Numbered from the stretch's first letter, positions 31,101 through 40,113 are shown. The stretch is 64,000 nt of DNA from Providencia rettgeri (GCA_900455085.1 UGTZ01000001.1:2944501-3008500); one strand, 5' to 3'. Numbers and translations: made by a program. The notes: generated from the letters alone by a model not told the origin.

Positions 31101-34100
31101 CGTCACCGTCACCGTAATATCACCGCCCGCTGTATAGGTGGTGTTATCTACCGTCACCGATGAATTCGCTTGGTCTGCACTCCCTGATGTAATGGCATAC
31201 GCGGCTGAGGAGATCGCACTGCCCCATGCACTCAGTTGCGCGCTGGCCTTCAGCCCCGTACCCACGGTATTCGCTATATAGATACCCGTGTACGTGCCAT
31301 TCCCATTATCCACCCAGCTGCTATTGGCTTTCTGGGTCGCATTCGGGACTGTCACTGTAGTCGGACTTAACGCCGACGCTTGACCATTAACAACGTTACC
31401 TTGAGCATCTTTTAATGTCACCGTTACCGTGATATCCGTTCCGGCGACATATGTCGTTTTATCCACGGTGATGGCAGAACGCGTTTGGTCCGCATTACCC
31501 GCCGTGATCGCATACGCCCCCGACGTCACGTTCCCCGTCCAACCGGACAGTTTTACCTCCGCTTGCAAGTTTGACCCTGCCGTGTTCGCCACATAGGTTT
31601 TTGTGTACGTGCCGTCCCCATTATCTACCCAATTGCCACTTGCTTTTGGCGTCGCATTCGGCACCGTCACCGTGTCCTGGGTTAACGCCGACGCTTGACC
31701 GCTGACCGCGTTACCTTCGGCATCTTTTAACGTCACCGTCACCGTAATATCACTGCCTGCCGTATACGTATTGTTATCTACCGTCACCGATGAGTTCACT
31801 TGCACCGCATTACCTGCGGTAATCGTATACACAGAAGAAGAAACTGTGCTACTCCATCCACTCAGTTGCACTTGCGCTTTTAAATTAGTGCCTGTCGTAT
31901 TGGCCACATACGTTCCTGTATATGTACCATTACCGTTATCCACCCAGCTGCTGTTCGCTTTTGGTGTCGCATTCGGCACTGTCACTGTAGTCGGACTTAA
32001 CGCAGACGCTTGACCATTAACAGCGTTACCTTGTTTATCCTTTAATCCAACCGTCACCACAATATCGCTGCCAGCCGTATAGCTCGACTTATCAACCGTA
32101 ATTGATGACGTTAATGGCACGGCATCACCCGCAGTGATTGCGTACGGTGAGGATGTTTTCGCGCTAGACCAGCCGGTTAACTGAAGTGTCGCATTTAGCT
32201 TGCTCCCCGCTTTTTCGGCCACATACGTAGTCGTGTAAGTCCCATCCCCATTATCAATCCAATTTGCCCCTGTTTTAAGACTTGAATTTGGAACCTTAAC
32301 CGTGGTGCTGGTTAACAACTCAGCTTGACCATTGACGAGGTTACCTTGTGCATCCTTCAGCATCACAGTGACATTAATTTCATCACCCGATGCGTAAGTC
32401 GCTTTATCAACCGCAATGGTTGAATTTAACGCGACCGCACTTCCGGAAGTAATGGCATAAGGTGATGACACCGTATCGCCACTCCAATCACTGAGCTGTA
32501 ATGTTGCCAGTAAGCCAGTCCCTGCCGTGTTCGCAAGATATGCTCGAGAATAAGACCCGTTGTTATTATCTATCCAACGGGTACCGGACTTAACTTCTGC
32601 GTTCGCTACTGAGACTGCCGAGGAGGTTAATAACGGAGATTGACCAACGACAATATTCCCGTTCACGTCTTTTAACGTGACGGTAACAAGAATTTCACCG
32701 CCTGCAACGTAACTGGCTTTATCAACCGAAATACTCGATGTGGCTTGTACCGGTGAAGTCGCAACTAAGGTAACACTGTCTGAATTGACAGCCAGAGTCT
32801 TGCCGTTGACTAACACCGAAATCGGCGCATCCCCAATTTGGGTGCCTGAAATCGTCGATAAATAGTCACCTTGACCATTGTCTTGTGTTGCGCTGATAGT
32901 CGTATTCGCCAGTGTCGTACTGAATGCTACCGTTTGGCCTGAAATTGTATTTCCAAATTTATCTTTCAATATTAAGGTAATATTTGCCGTTTCAGCCCCA
33001 TCCGCTTTAATCGTTTTTGGTGAAACGGTCAGTTTGGATTGGCTCACACTTGGGTTAGCGCTATCCGCCTTAAAGGTCAGCACCGCCATCTCTTGGCTGT
33101 TGTTGATGCTCACCGAATAATTTTCCGTCCCTGCTTTGGTGTTCGTATAGTTAATCACCAACTGACCTTGGCTGTTTGTCAGTCCATTCGCCGGCTGTGT
33201 ACTGTATTTCGCGGCACCTGGAACTGTAATTGTCACCGGGGCATTCGCTAAGACATTCCCATTTCCATCCACGACCGTTACTGTCACGGTATTACGGTCT
33301 TGCCCATTCGCTACCGCATTGTCTTTATCAACCACAACGCTGGCGATTTTCGCCGTGCTAATATCCGCAATAAATTGGGCCGTAACCGTTTTTTGCGTCC
33401 CTGTACTATTCCCTTTAACTGTTAATACTGAGCTACCTGCCGCCATATTCGTAAATGAGGTCGTCACTTGACCTTGCGTATTCGTCACTTGTGACGGTGT
33501 CACGACGACCGCACCATTACTCGCAGAGCTTTCTAAATCAAAGCCTTCCACCACATTACCAAATTGGTCTTTAACCGTCGCCACCGCCACATTGGTGGCC
33601 TTTCCGTTCGCCACCGCTTTATCATCGGTTAAGACTAACTCGGTGATTTGGGCTGTACTCGCATCCGCAGCAAAACGCAACGTCGCATTCCGGAAGTTCC
33701 CATTTTTCATGGTCGCTTTCAGTACCCCATCACCCGCAATTTTACTTTTTATCGTGATGAGTGCCTGACCTTGGCTATCCGTTCTCACCGTCACCGATTG
33801 ACCTGACTCACCATTACCGCCCGTCAGCGTCACCTTTTCATTGTCGGTAAATCCACTCACGGTAAAAGTGACATCCTTGTCAACCAATGCTTCCCCTTTT
33901 TCATTCTGGATAAGCGCCGTCGCCGTATACGTATCACTGTTATTCGCCAGTAATACCGTATTTGGTGACAACGTCAGCGAAGCGACGGTCTCTTGGGAAG
34001 GTTTCACATTCACCCACATGACCGCCGTGTTCGACGTATTCCCTTCATTGTCGGTTCCCACCGCAGAAACGCGGTAACTTTGAGGTTCATTCGCTCGCGT

Positions 34101-35579
34101 TTGGAATACGTAAGCCGGCAAGGTTAAGTTTATCGTGGTCGGTGATGTGACCTGAATTTGCCCACCTTGCGCTATCAGCTCTGGTGCAGACCACGCAATA
34201 CTTTTTAACCCGTATTTCGATTTATTGACCGTGGCCGTCACTGGCAATAATGCGGCTGCTTCCGCCGTCATACTGTCCGGTAACGAAATGGTTAATAGCT
34301 CTTGCTTACGGTACTGCATAACAATGTTGTAGTTACGGTCAACAAAGTCGTACCGGTTACCGGCCAGGTTACGCATTAAATCCACATACTCTGGGTCTAA
34401 TTGTTGGTTTAATGGCACGCCAAATCGATAAGTCAATTCCAGCCCTAAGCGGCTATCATTCGAGTCGCCTCGAGAGGTTTCGCCTTTCAACGTCATTAGC
34501 GGGAACGGGGTATAACTCACCCCCAATGTGGAACGCGATGGGTCATCTTTTAAGTCACTCGCAGAAACGCCACTGTCACTTAGACTTATCCCTTTGCCAA
34601 AATACTGTTCATATTTGGCATACGCCCCCAATTGCGGGTAGCTCGGTAAATACCCCTCAGCACGCAAATCAAATCCATTCGCTGGACGTTCATCGTAATC
34701 ACGCATCGCGTGCAAGTCCGATTGATGCCAATCGGTTAAACGAAAATAGCCGTTCCCGGCAAATTTTAAATAATCAAACCACAGCTCAGAACCCACCCCC
34801 ACGCGAGAGTTGCCCCCGGTGATGTCATAGTCGTAGAAACTGTTCACACCCCACATCCAATCCGCTTGGTATTGACGATACCCAAGTCCCAAATTGGTCG
34901 TGTTACGGTCTTCGTTTGCCCGAATACCCACCTGACTAAACACCAAACTATTCGCTTTATCAATCAAAGGCAGCAGTAAATCCGCATCCCCGGTTTTATC
35001 CGTCCCCAATTGAACACGGGCTTTGCCGTATTGATTCAGCCAGTCAGTAATTTGCTGGTTAATCAAGTTTTCCCCTAAACTTCGAGCGTATCCAATGGAC
35101 GCATCCACCGCATCCCCATTCGATAATAATTGACCGGCTTGCGATGCCCCTTGTGCCACTTGAGTTTCCGGTGAAGCTTTATTTTCATCTTCTGTTTCTG
35201 CTAACCCTAAGGTGGGCAAGGCGCTTAAAATATCGTCCTGGCGAACCGTATTGTCATGCAAAGGCGGCGCAGAAAAATCATTAGGGTCACGAACGGTAAA
35301 ATTCGGTACACCGAGTGCGCCTAAAGCTGTTTTAGATGATTTTTTATCTGAAGAATTCGGCGAGGTCGTCGATTCAGGTGTCGCCCCCTCATTACCCTCC
35401 ATCAACGCTTGTATGCCACTCATGGTACTCATCATGTCCAGACTTTCTTGCTCTGCCGCCTGAACGACCGCCGAAAAAGCCACCGAAATGGGTAAGAACA
35501 GCTGAATAACCAGCAAAATATAAGCTGTTAATCGCCGGGTTTTTGAATAATACGGTAACGACGATACCTGAGATGACAT
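28164..35579 (-). CDS. Invasin/intimin-like inverse autotransporter with tandem Ig repeats
   Basis: A 2471-residue outer-membrane adhesin. The start ATG follows TAGGAG. It has a signal peptide of about 46 residues (ILLVIQLFLPISVAFSAVVQA). The inverse-autotransporter beta-barrel spans about residues 170-450 (NLINQQITDWLNQYGKARVQL; NLGLGYRQYQADWMWGVNSFYDYD; ELTYRFGVPLNQQL). A linker and four Big_1 domains follow (about 530-940), then twelve tandem repeats of about 105 residues (about 945-2200), one more Big-type domain and a short C-terminal part. The barrel anchors the protein and exports the passenger outward, as in intimin and invasin. The distal tip seems lost to a frameshift at about 28187. 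A lipoprotein and MrpJ-like regulator lie just upstream on the same strand. Confidence 0.93.
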   Translation of the reverse strand: MSSQVSSLPYYSKTRRLTAYILLVIQLFLPISVAFSAVVQAAEQESLDMMSTMSGIQALMEGNEGATPESTTSPNSSDKKSSKTALGALGVPNFTVRDPNDFSAPPLHDNTVRQDDILSALPTLGLAETEDENKASPETQVAQGASQAGQLLSNGDAVDASIGYARSLGENLINQQITDWLNQYGKARVQLGTDKTGDADLLLPLIDKANSLVFSQVGIRANEDRNTTNLGLGYRQYQADWMWGVNSFYDYDITGGNSRVGVGSELWFDYLKFAGNGYFRLTDWHQSDLHAMRDYDERPANGFDLRAEGYLPSYPQLGAYAKYEQYFGKGISLSDSGVSASDLKDDPSRSTLGVSYTPFPLMTLKGETSRGDSNDSRLGLELTYRFGVPLNQQLDPEYVDLMRNLAGNRYDFVDRNYNIVMQYRKQELLTISLPDSMTAEAAALLPVTATVNKSKYGLKSIAWSAPELIAQGGQIQVTSPTTINLTLPAYVFQTRANEPQSYRVSAVGTDNEGNTSNTAVMWVNVKPSQETVASLTLSPNTVLLANNSDTYTATALIQNEKGEALVDKDVTFTVSGFTDNEKVTLTGGNGESGQSVTVRTDSQGQALITIKSKIAGDGVLKATMKNGNFRNATLRFAADASTAQITELVLTDDKAVANGKATNVAVATVKDQFGNVVEGFDLESSASNGAVVVTPSQVTNTQGQVTTSFTNMAAGSSVLTVKGNSTGTQKTVTAQFIADISTAKIASVVVDKDNAVANGQDRNTVTVTVVDGNGNVLANAPVTITVPGAAKYSTQPANGLTNSQGQLVINYTNTKAGTENYSVSINNSQEMAVLTFKADSANPSVSQSKLTVSPKTIKADGAETANITLILKDKFGNTISGQTVAFSTTLANTTISATQDNGQGDYLSTISGTQIGDAPISVLVNGKTLAVNSDSVTLVATSPVQATSSISVDKASYVAGGEILVTVTLKDVNGNIVVGQSPLLTSSAVSVANAEVKSGTRWIDNNNGSYSRAYLANTAGTGLLATLQLSDWSGDTVSSPYAITSGSAVALNSTIAVDKATYASGDEINVTVMLKDAQGNLVNGQAELLTSTTVKVPNSSLKTGANWIDNGDGTYTTTYVAEKAGSKLNATLQLTGWSSAKTSSPYAITAGDAVPLTSSITVDKSSYTAGSDIVVTVGLKDKQGNAVNGQASALSPTTVTVPNATPKANSSWVDNGNGTYTGTYVANTTGTNLKAQVQLSGWSSTVSSSVYTITAGNAVQVNSSVTVDNNTYTAGSDITVTVTLKDAEGNAVSGQASALTQDTVTVPNATPKASGNWVDNGDGTYTKTYVANTAGSNLQAEVKLSGWTGNVTSGAYAITAGNADQTRSAITVDKTTYVAGTDITVTVTLKDAQGNVVNGQASALSPTTVTVPNATQKANSSWVDNGNGTYTGIYIANTVGTGLKASAQLSAWGSAISSAAYAITSGSADQANSSVTVDNTTYTAGGDITVTVTLKDAQGNAVSGQASALTGTVTVPNATPKASSNWVDNGDGTYTKTYVANTVGANLHAEVKLTDWTENVTSGAYAITAGNADQANSSVMVDNTTYVAGTDITVTVTLKDAQGNVVNGQASALSPTTVTVPNATQKASSRWVDNGNGTYTGTYVANTTGTGLKASVKLTDWTNSVESAGYAITVGKAAQSTSTVAVDNTTYVAGTDITVTVTLKDAEGNLVSGQASALTSSTVTVPNATQKASGRWVDNGDGTYTGTYVANTTGTGLKAEVKLTDWTGGVTSAAYAITVGNVVEATSTITVDNTTYVAGSDIIVTVTLKDAEGNAVSGQASALTSSTVTVPNATQKANSNWVDNGDGTYTGTYVANTTGTGLKAEVKLTDWTGGVTSGAYAITVGNVVEATSTITVDNTTYVAGSDIIVTVALKDAEGNAVSGQASALTSSTVTVPNATQKASSRWVDNGDGTYTATYVANTVGTGLKASTKLSGWASSVMSGMYAITVGEAAQSTSAVVVDNTTYVAGTDITVTVTLKDAEGNLVGGQASALTDTVTVPNATQKANSNWVDNGDGTYTGTYVANTVGTGLKASVKLTDWTSAVESAGYAITVGKAAQSTSTVVVDNTTYVAGTDITVTVTLKDAEGNAVSGQASALTDTVTVPNATQKANSNWVDNGDGTYTGTYVANTVGTGLKASVKLTDWANPVESAGYTITVGDVAQSTSSLSINKSRIIANNGQNEGVATVTLIAKDGQNNPVDGLKDDLQFVVLKENTVVTNGVFIKNMSATATHGQYTADVSGIDAGNYVIKVKIGDEYFGALNTGITLYSYNFYINENVINREVIPGQIVNFIVNATPTDNSTIELTIDNVIWSSSNNNVGVLSGDSFIAKNTGKTIITGSNINLNGITGNNLSTNLTVLAPNNSEIIGSQSGNKVNDLISPPDYKLYTQSANIVDGIGSNLTEGGYKQEITNLNNISRIDTWYVRMGNLEV
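28980..32752 (-). repeat. Twelve tandem 315-bp Ig-domain repeats
   Basis: Each unit reads roughly VDNTTYVAGTDITVTVTLKD, then VPNATQKA and WVDNGDGTYTGTYVANT, closing with YAIT(V/A)G. Units nearest the C-terminus (left) are almost identical, and those nearest the barrel are most diverged. This is the pattern of expansion by unequal crossing-over from the distal end. Confidence 0.9.
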
Positions 35580-35673
35580 ACCTAACTCCTAGTGATAGCA
35601 CAACGTTCACTTGCCAGGGAGCCCCACCAAGTGAACAAAAAAGAAACAAAGAAAAAGTCTATCGTTTAAATAA

Positions 35674-36138
35674 TTAAATATCGGATAACGCCTTGAGTCG
35701 GTCTTTCACGCCAATAAAACCCGCGTATTGGACTTTGGCACACAAGGTGTCCAGTTTTTTGTTCAGTGTCATGGAGAGCAGCTCTTTTGAGTCTTTATCC
35801 ATAATTTCTTTATTAATATTTAAGAACGTATAGTTTTGGTTAATTTTGCTGTAATCGGCTGAATAATTATCAAATTGCCCTTGATTAAGTCCTTTAAGAA
35901 AATTAAAACTGTCCACACAGGCATTGCGGGTTGACGCAATGACAATCCCCTGAGAGCGTAACTGTTTATTTTGACCATAAGCCGTGGCCGCTAAATTAGT
36001 TTCATTATTGGTCGATACCGTCGCCGTTTTCGGGGCATTCGGCTTTGAAATCGTTGAAGTCACTTTTTTTTGAGGCACCGAGCTGCATGCGGCTAAAGCC
36101 AATGATGCAAAAGCGACGAAAGCCAGACGTTTTTTCAT
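35674..36138 (-). CDS. Small lipoprotein, paralogue of the one at 39292
   Basis: 154 residues from MKKRLAFVAFASLALAACSS (the open frame starts five codons earlier). Lipobox LAAC gives an outer- or inner-membrane anchored Cys. The mature part is a Thr/Ser/Asn-rich linker, then a folded helical region with two Cys (STRNACVDSF and KKLDTLCAKV). EIMDKDSKELLS...TLCAKVQYAGF matches the lipoprotein at 39292 (EIMDKDTKTYLN...TLCSKIKFNTF). No named family. It lies just upstream of the autotransporter on the same strand, so possibly cotranscribed. Confidence 0.8.
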   Translation of the reverse strand: MKKRLAFVAFASLALAACSSVPQKKVTSTISKPNAPKTATVSTNNETNLAATAYGQNKQLRSQGIVIASTRNACVDSFNFLKGLNQGQFDNYSADYSKINQNYTFLNINKEIMDKDSKELLSMTLNKKLDTLCAKVQYAGFIGVKDRLKALSDI

Positions 36139-36248
36139 GTTAAGACATCCCATATTATGGTTATAAAAATACCTACCGATATATAAAATATCGATAAAGA
36201 GATAATGCAGAAGTTAGCAATAAGTTAATGCAAATGAATATTCATTAT

Positions 36249-36560
36249 TTATTTAAAATAATCTTCTGAATATGCTTTAATTCCTTCCGGTAATTTTTCA
36301 GTTTGCTCGATAATATCTGAAAAAAACGCTTTCATTTCCATTTCATTCATATTAAGCGCGGAAAGCATTCGTAATAAAACATCGAGTTGAAATCCGGTTT
36401 GTCCGCGTTCATACCGTGAAATTTGTTGCTGACTTAAATAAACTTGCTTGGCCAACTCCGTTCCTGTTAATCCATTTTGGATACGCGCTTTACGAATTAA
36501 CAGTCCCACATAGTGTGAAAGCGGAATATTTTTTTGGTTTTGAGTATCGATAACATTCAT
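36249..36560 (-). CDS. MrpJ-type HTH transcriptional regulator
   Basis: A 103-residue Xre-fold protein. The helix-turn-helix is GTELAKQVYLSQQQISRYERG (about residues 36-56); SQQQ(I/L)SRYERG is the hallmark of MrpJ and its paralogues, which repress flagella and tune fimbriae in Proteus. It heads a leftward set with the lipoprotein and inverse autotransporter and probably regulates them or itself. The 17-bp GATCGTC dyad at 36757 lies in its upstream region, a plausible target. Confidence 0.88.
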   Translation of the reverse strand: MNVIDTQNQKNIPLSHYVGLLIRKARIQNGLTGTELAKQVYLSQQQISRYERGQTGFQLDVLLRMLSALNMNEMEMKAFFSDIIEQTEKLPEGIKAYSEDYFK

Positions 36561-37042
36561 AATAAAACCTTCTCCAACTATATTCTAAAAGGTCGTTAAT
36601 CCATTTAAATCAAAATGTGGCGGTGATTAACAGACTCAAATCAAATCAAATTTCACTTTGGTGCATTAAAGACGCTTTTTTTGCGTGTTTCCAATCGTTT
36701 ATTCCATTTAGACAACACAACAATAATAGACTTTAACTATCAATTAAAATGATATTGATCGTCATTGACGATCGATATATTCTTACAAAGTTCTCGAATG
36801 CACTTATTTCACGCTTTATTCGTTTAAATTACCTTTTTAATAAAAACATAAACAAAGATAGCTAGTGAATACACCTTTTGTGAATTTAAAAATCAAAAAA
36901 CATTGAGTTACATTTTGATACAAAATAAAACAAGTAGAAATTAGCAGAGCGAGGGGAATAATACGAACAGAGACTCATCTCAATAATCAATTATTGATAG
37001 ACGTAACGTAATTCTCATAAAATTAAAGAAAGGATATTTACA
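36561..37042. other. Divergent regulatory region
   Basis: 480 AT-rich bases between the MrpJ-like regulator and the rightward small genes. The notable element is the dyad at 36757. No coding frame is supported. Confidence 0.5.
36757..36773. promoter_or_regulatory. 17-bp dyad GATCGTC-ATT-GACGATC
   Basis: Perfect 7-bp arms around ATT. A dyad of the same 7-ATT-7 design lies at 59777-59793 before a porin gene, and GACGATCG words lie before the second regulator at 52.75 kb. Candidate operator for the MrpJ-type regulators. Confidence 0.55.
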
Positions 37043-37135
37043 TTGAAAAAAATGACGCTAAATACGAAATTAATTATCATTATGATTTATGCGCTACTCG
37101 TGGGATTGCCTGTGATTATTTATCTACACCTGTGA
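37043..37135 (+). CDS. Small membrane peptide (30 aa), tentative
   Basis: TTG start behind AAAGGA at eight bases. The product MKKMTLNTKLIIIMIYALLVGLPVIIYLHL (given only in outline: Lys-rich start, then one transmembrane helix) is not recognised. It immediately precedes the 37203 gene and may be its leader. Confidence 0.4.
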   Translation: MKKMTLNTKLIIIMIYALLVGLPVIIYLHL

Positions 37136-37202
37136 ATGATATGACAATAAATTAACTTGGTATTCGTAACTCACAACAAAAGACTTAAATAAGAGAATAA
37201 AC

Positions 37203-37529
37203 ATGATTATTCCGAGAGCCGTTTTTTTACATTACACTTACCGTAAAGCTCAAGGGGGCTTATTTGACTCAATCAAACAAGAAAGTCAGCGTGTAATGGG
37301 GCAGTTAGTCATGGAGTTGCGCAATCCTGAAATTCATCAGCAAGGGGAAATTCAATTAATGTTCGCTGCGGAGCAATACCCCCGTTTAAGCGAAGACAAA
37401 GAAGCTTTAGCCTGGCATAGTCTCCAAACACAATTTCAGCAAGCTGGCTATCTTATTCAGGTCCAGCACCACCCTCTCGGGTTTTCGATACACTTAAGCT
37501 GGGCAGAGTTACCCCTAAATCCTCAATGA
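37203..37529 (+). CDS. Hypothetical 108-aa cytoplasmic protein
   Basis: No signal peptide or membrane segment. The start ATG follows AAGAGAATAAAC. The sequence reads FLHYTYRKAQGGLFDSIKQ, then an alpha/beta pattern ending HPLGFSIHLSWAEL. No motif recognised. It is followed after 18 bases by the Sel1 protein, so likely in one operon with it. Confidence 0.65.
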   Translation: MIIPRAVFLHYTYRKAQGGLFDSIKQESQRVMGQLVMELRNPEIHQQGEIQLMFAAEQYPRLSEDKEALAWHSLQTQFQQAGYLIQVQHHPLGFSIHLSWAELPLNPQ

Positions 37530-37547
37530 ATATAAAAGAAGGCAGAT

Positions 37548-37904
37548 ATGAAAAATACATTTCGGAACACCACGATAACGCTATTTACCTTATGGGCCTT
37601 TCTCGCCGGCGCGGTGAGTGCAGCCTCATTGAACGAAATGGCAGAGCAAGGCGACAGTGATGCCCAAGTACTCTTAGGTTATCAGTATCTTTCTGGCACA
37701 CCCGATAGCGAGCCGAATATGGAGAAAGCCAAATATTGGATGCAAAAAGCGGCAGAACAAGGGGATGCGGATGCCCAAGGGGTATTAGGCACCCTGTATT
37801 ACAGTGAAAAAAATTATTCGGCGGCCAAACCGTGGCTCACACAGGCCTGTGTGCAGGATAATCAACAAGCCTGCCTCATTTTAGCTAAAATCCCCAAATT
37901 CTAA
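37548..37904 (+). CDS. Secreted Sel1-repeat (TPR-like) protein
   Basis: 118 residues with a signal peptide (TLFTLWAFLAGAVSA). Sel1-like repeats follow: MAEQGDSDAQVLLGYQYL, KAKYWMQKAAEQGDADAQGVLGTLY and AAKPWLTQAC. Sel1 repeats form short helical solenoids for protein binding; periplasmic members often serve envelope stress or partner recognition. GGCAGAT precedes the ATG. In a likely operon with 37203. Two Cys at the end may pair. Confidence 0.88.
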   Translation: MKNTFRNTTITLFTLWAFLAGAVSAASLNEMAEQGDSDAQVLLGYQYLSGTPDSEPNMEKAKYWMQKAAEQGDADAQGVLGTLYYSEKNYSAAKPWLTQACVQDNQQACLILAKIPKF

Positions 37905-37989
37905 TAAGGTAAACTCAGGATAACAATTCCTATCCACCAATCAAGTAGGACAAAATATTCTTCGAACCATTTTTAAAGAGGTAACTTTA

Positions 37990-38229
37990 ATGGACGATAT
38001 CGACCACATTCAACAACGCGATGATATTCTTCATCAGCTTGCTTTAATGAAAAGAAAACCCACTTTAGTTAGCACTAATGGGCAATGCTTATGGTGTCAT
38101 GACGAACCTGTTTCGGGATTATCTTTAGCATTTTGTAGTACTGAGTGTGGAGAGGATTATGAGAAGTTTCAGAGAAACAAAAAAAGCAAGACAGGTCATA
38201 TCAATCTAATAAAAAAGCCGCAATTTTAA
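37990..38229 (+). CDS. Small zinc-ribbon-like protein
   Basis: 79 residues: a helical start (MDDIDHIQQRDDILHQLALMKRK), then GQCLWCHDEPVSGLSLAFCSTECGEDYEKF. CxxC...CxxxC gives four Cys suited to one Zn, like DksA/YbiI or small phage zinc-finger proteins of mobile elements. A degenerate copy lies at 39926. Cytoplasmic; function unknown. Confidence 0.75.
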   Translation: MDDIDHIQQRDDILHQLALMKRKPTLVSTNGQCLWCHDEPVSGLSLAFCSTECGEDYEKFQRNKKSKTGHINLIKKPQF

Positions 38230-38633
38230 TGCTGCTCCAAAAAACATAACAGTAGACACTGGTTGTCGATTATATTTTTGATAAAAAACAAATCAAACAC
38301 TTAAAATAAGCATTAAAGAGCAAAGATGATATTATAAATAGCAAAAAACATGGCAAACCAAAATAATAACAATCAAGCCTTGTATTTCAATTATCAGCAT
38401 TTATATACAATAAAATCAGCCATCAGCTATGAAAGATTCAAAATCGAAAACAAAAATCAGAAAAAATGACATCTTTTTGGGCGTTGCATACAAGTTCTAA
38501 TATCCTATAAATATCACGATGTTTGGTTTTCACAGCTCAATTAACCCTATGTACTCTTATAGATACTTTAAATATTAATCAAAACATGATATTTAGCTTA
38601 GGGAGTGTGCAATTAACTTCATAAGGAATTAAA
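38230..38633. other. No recognisable gene
   Basis: 400 AT-rich bases upstream of the DUF1090 gene; a promoter must lie here but no clear site stands out. Confidence 0.4.
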
Positions 38634-38963
38634 ATGTTTAAAAAAATCATTATCGGTATTGTATTATCAGGAATATCATTTACCCCCGCTTTAGCTGCAA
38701 CAGATAGTTGCCAAGAACAGCTGAGTGATATCAAATTAAAGCTTGAAAATGCACAAAAAAGCGGAAATATAGCCGAGCAAAATAATCTGAAAATCGCTAG
38801 AGACAAAGTTAATACATATTGCACTGAGGAGCGACAAGCTAACAGGGCAATACAAGATTTAAAGAAAAAAGAACAAAAACTAAAAGAAAAAGAGTTAGAT
38901 CTTGAAGAGGCTAAAAATGAATTAAAACAAGCGCAAGATGACTATAACCGTTTGAACAAGTAG
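38634..38963 (+). CDS. DUF1090 periplasmic protein (YqjC-like)
   Basis: 109 residues, signal peptide MFKKIIIGIVLSGISFTPALA, then the DUF1090 core: CQEQLSDIKLKLENAQKSGN, then LKIARDKVNTYCTEERQ, with two conserved Cys. It ends in a charged coiled coil (KKKEQKLKEKELDLEEAKNELKQAQDDYNRL). AAGGAATTAAA precedes the ATG. A longer paralogue is at 55650. Family function is not established; YqjC belongs to a stress-related envelope group. Confidence 0.9.
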   Translation: MFKKIIIGIVLSGISFTPALAATDSCQEQLSDIKLKLENAQKSGNIAEQNNLKIARDKVNTYCTEERQANRAIQDLKKKEQKLKEKELDLEEAKNELKQAQDDYNRLNK

Positions 38964-38968
38964 GTTTT

Positions 38969-39011
38969 CAGCTATGTGTCAATCTGAGCGGCTCTGATTG
39001 ACACATAGCTG
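38969..39011. terminator. Strong hairpin after DUF1090 gene
   Basis: A 16-bp perfect stem (CAGCTATGTGTCAATC and complement) over an 11-base loop, right after the stop. The downstream U-tract is weak. Confidence 0.7.
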
Positions 39012-39291
39012 TGTGCAAAACAACCAACAAACCCGCTTCAATTTAGCAAAAAAATAAACACTAATAAAGTAGACTCAGGATCCCCCCCTTCACTTTACTA
39101 ATGAGCACACAAGAAATAAAATACATATACTCATGGGGAAAATAATCAATGATACGTCATTTTTTAATCCCTATCATCGCATAAGTAAAAGTGTCATCAA
39201 AACGGTGATATTGCCTATATAAACTCCATGAGATAAACTCATCAACGGTTTAAAAATTAATGCTAAATTCTCAACAAAAGGCTCCTAAATA
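39012..39291. other. Spacer
   Basis: Noncoding region carrying the promoter of the following lipoprotein; no specific element visible. Confidence 0.4.
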
Positions 39292-39711
39292 ATGACAAAA
39301 ATGAAACTCACTCTCTTATCGATGCTATTACTCAGTATCACTGGATGCTCAACTTTAGAAAAAAACCGCCCCTCCCCTTCTCAAGACGCTCCTCAACAAG
39401 AGACTATCTCCAATTCAGAGGGAAAACTTTTACCTAACGGCGTTATCCCATCCAGTACAAATAGTTGTATTGATGATATGGCCTTACTCAAACAAACTCG
39501 CTATAACGAATATCAAGCCTTTTTGAAACAGTATGGTGAAATCATGAATGAATACCACTTTTTACGTAAAAATAGCGAAATCATGGACAAAGATACCAAA
39601 ACTTACTTAAATGATATGCTGACAATGAAACGCGATACACTCTGTTCAAAAATAAAATTTAATACTTTCCAGTCCATTAAAGAAAAAATGGCCAGTTTAA
39701 TGAGTATCTAA
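39292..39711 (+). CDS. Small lipoprotein, paralogue of 35674
   Basis: 139 residues. MKLTLLSMLLLSITGCS carries the lipobox ITGC. A Pro/Ser/Gln linker leads to a helical domain with STNSCIDDMALLKQTRYNEY and EIMDKDTKTYLNDMLTMKRDTLCSKIKF, matching the lipoprotein at 35674 in order and in both Cys. GGCTCCTAAATA precedes the ATG. Unknown function. Confidence 0.82.
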   Translation: MTKMKLTLLSMLLLSITGCSTLEKNRPSPSQDAPQQETISNSEGKLLPNGVIPSSTNSCIDDMALLKQTRYNEYQAFLKQYGEIMNEYHFLRKNSEIMDKDTKTYLNDMLTMKRDTLCSKIKFNTFQSIKEKMASLMSI

Positions 39712-39722
39712 AAATGCTTTGG

Positions 39723-39763
39723 TCAAGTAAACACGACACACATTGTGTGTCGTGTTTACTTGA
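39723..39763. terminator. Long perfect hairpin terminator
   Basis: TCAAGTAAACACGACACACA and its exact complement around one base, then TTCTATC. Ends the lipoprotein transcript. Confidence 0.75.
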
Positions 39764-39925
39764 TTCTATCCCACGATCCACCGCCGTTTTTAACGCGTAA
39801 CATATTCATCTCAAGCAACAAATTAAATTATCCCTCAAAAATATTACTAACAAAATTAGAAACAAAAAAACAGACTCACCGCAACCCTATTCATAAAATA
39901 CGCCATTTTTAATGAAGTAGCATTA

Positions 39926-40113
39926 ATGGACGATATCGACCACATCCAACAACGCGATGATATTCGTCATCAGCTTTCTTTAATGAAAAGAAACCCCACT
40001 TTAGTCAGCCCTGATGGACAATACATATATGGTACCATGACGAATCTGTTTCGAGGATATCTTTAGCGTTTTGTAATACAGAATGTGGAGAAGATTATGA
40101 AAAATTACAGTGA
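39926..40113 (+). pseudogene. Decayed copy of the zinc-ribbon gene
   Basis: MDDIDHIQQRDDI and HQLSLMKRNPTLVS match the gene at 37990 almost base for base. A two-base insertion near 40020 then ends the frame early, and the first Cys pair is gone. The rest (LAFCNTECGEDYEKLQ) is still readable in the other frame. Confidence 0.75.

Noticed and set aside
28948..34822. Series of rightward open frames (63-136 codons) over the autotransporter gene
   Set aside because: They are repeated at the repeat period and are antisense shadows of the tandem Ig units; no ribosome sites.
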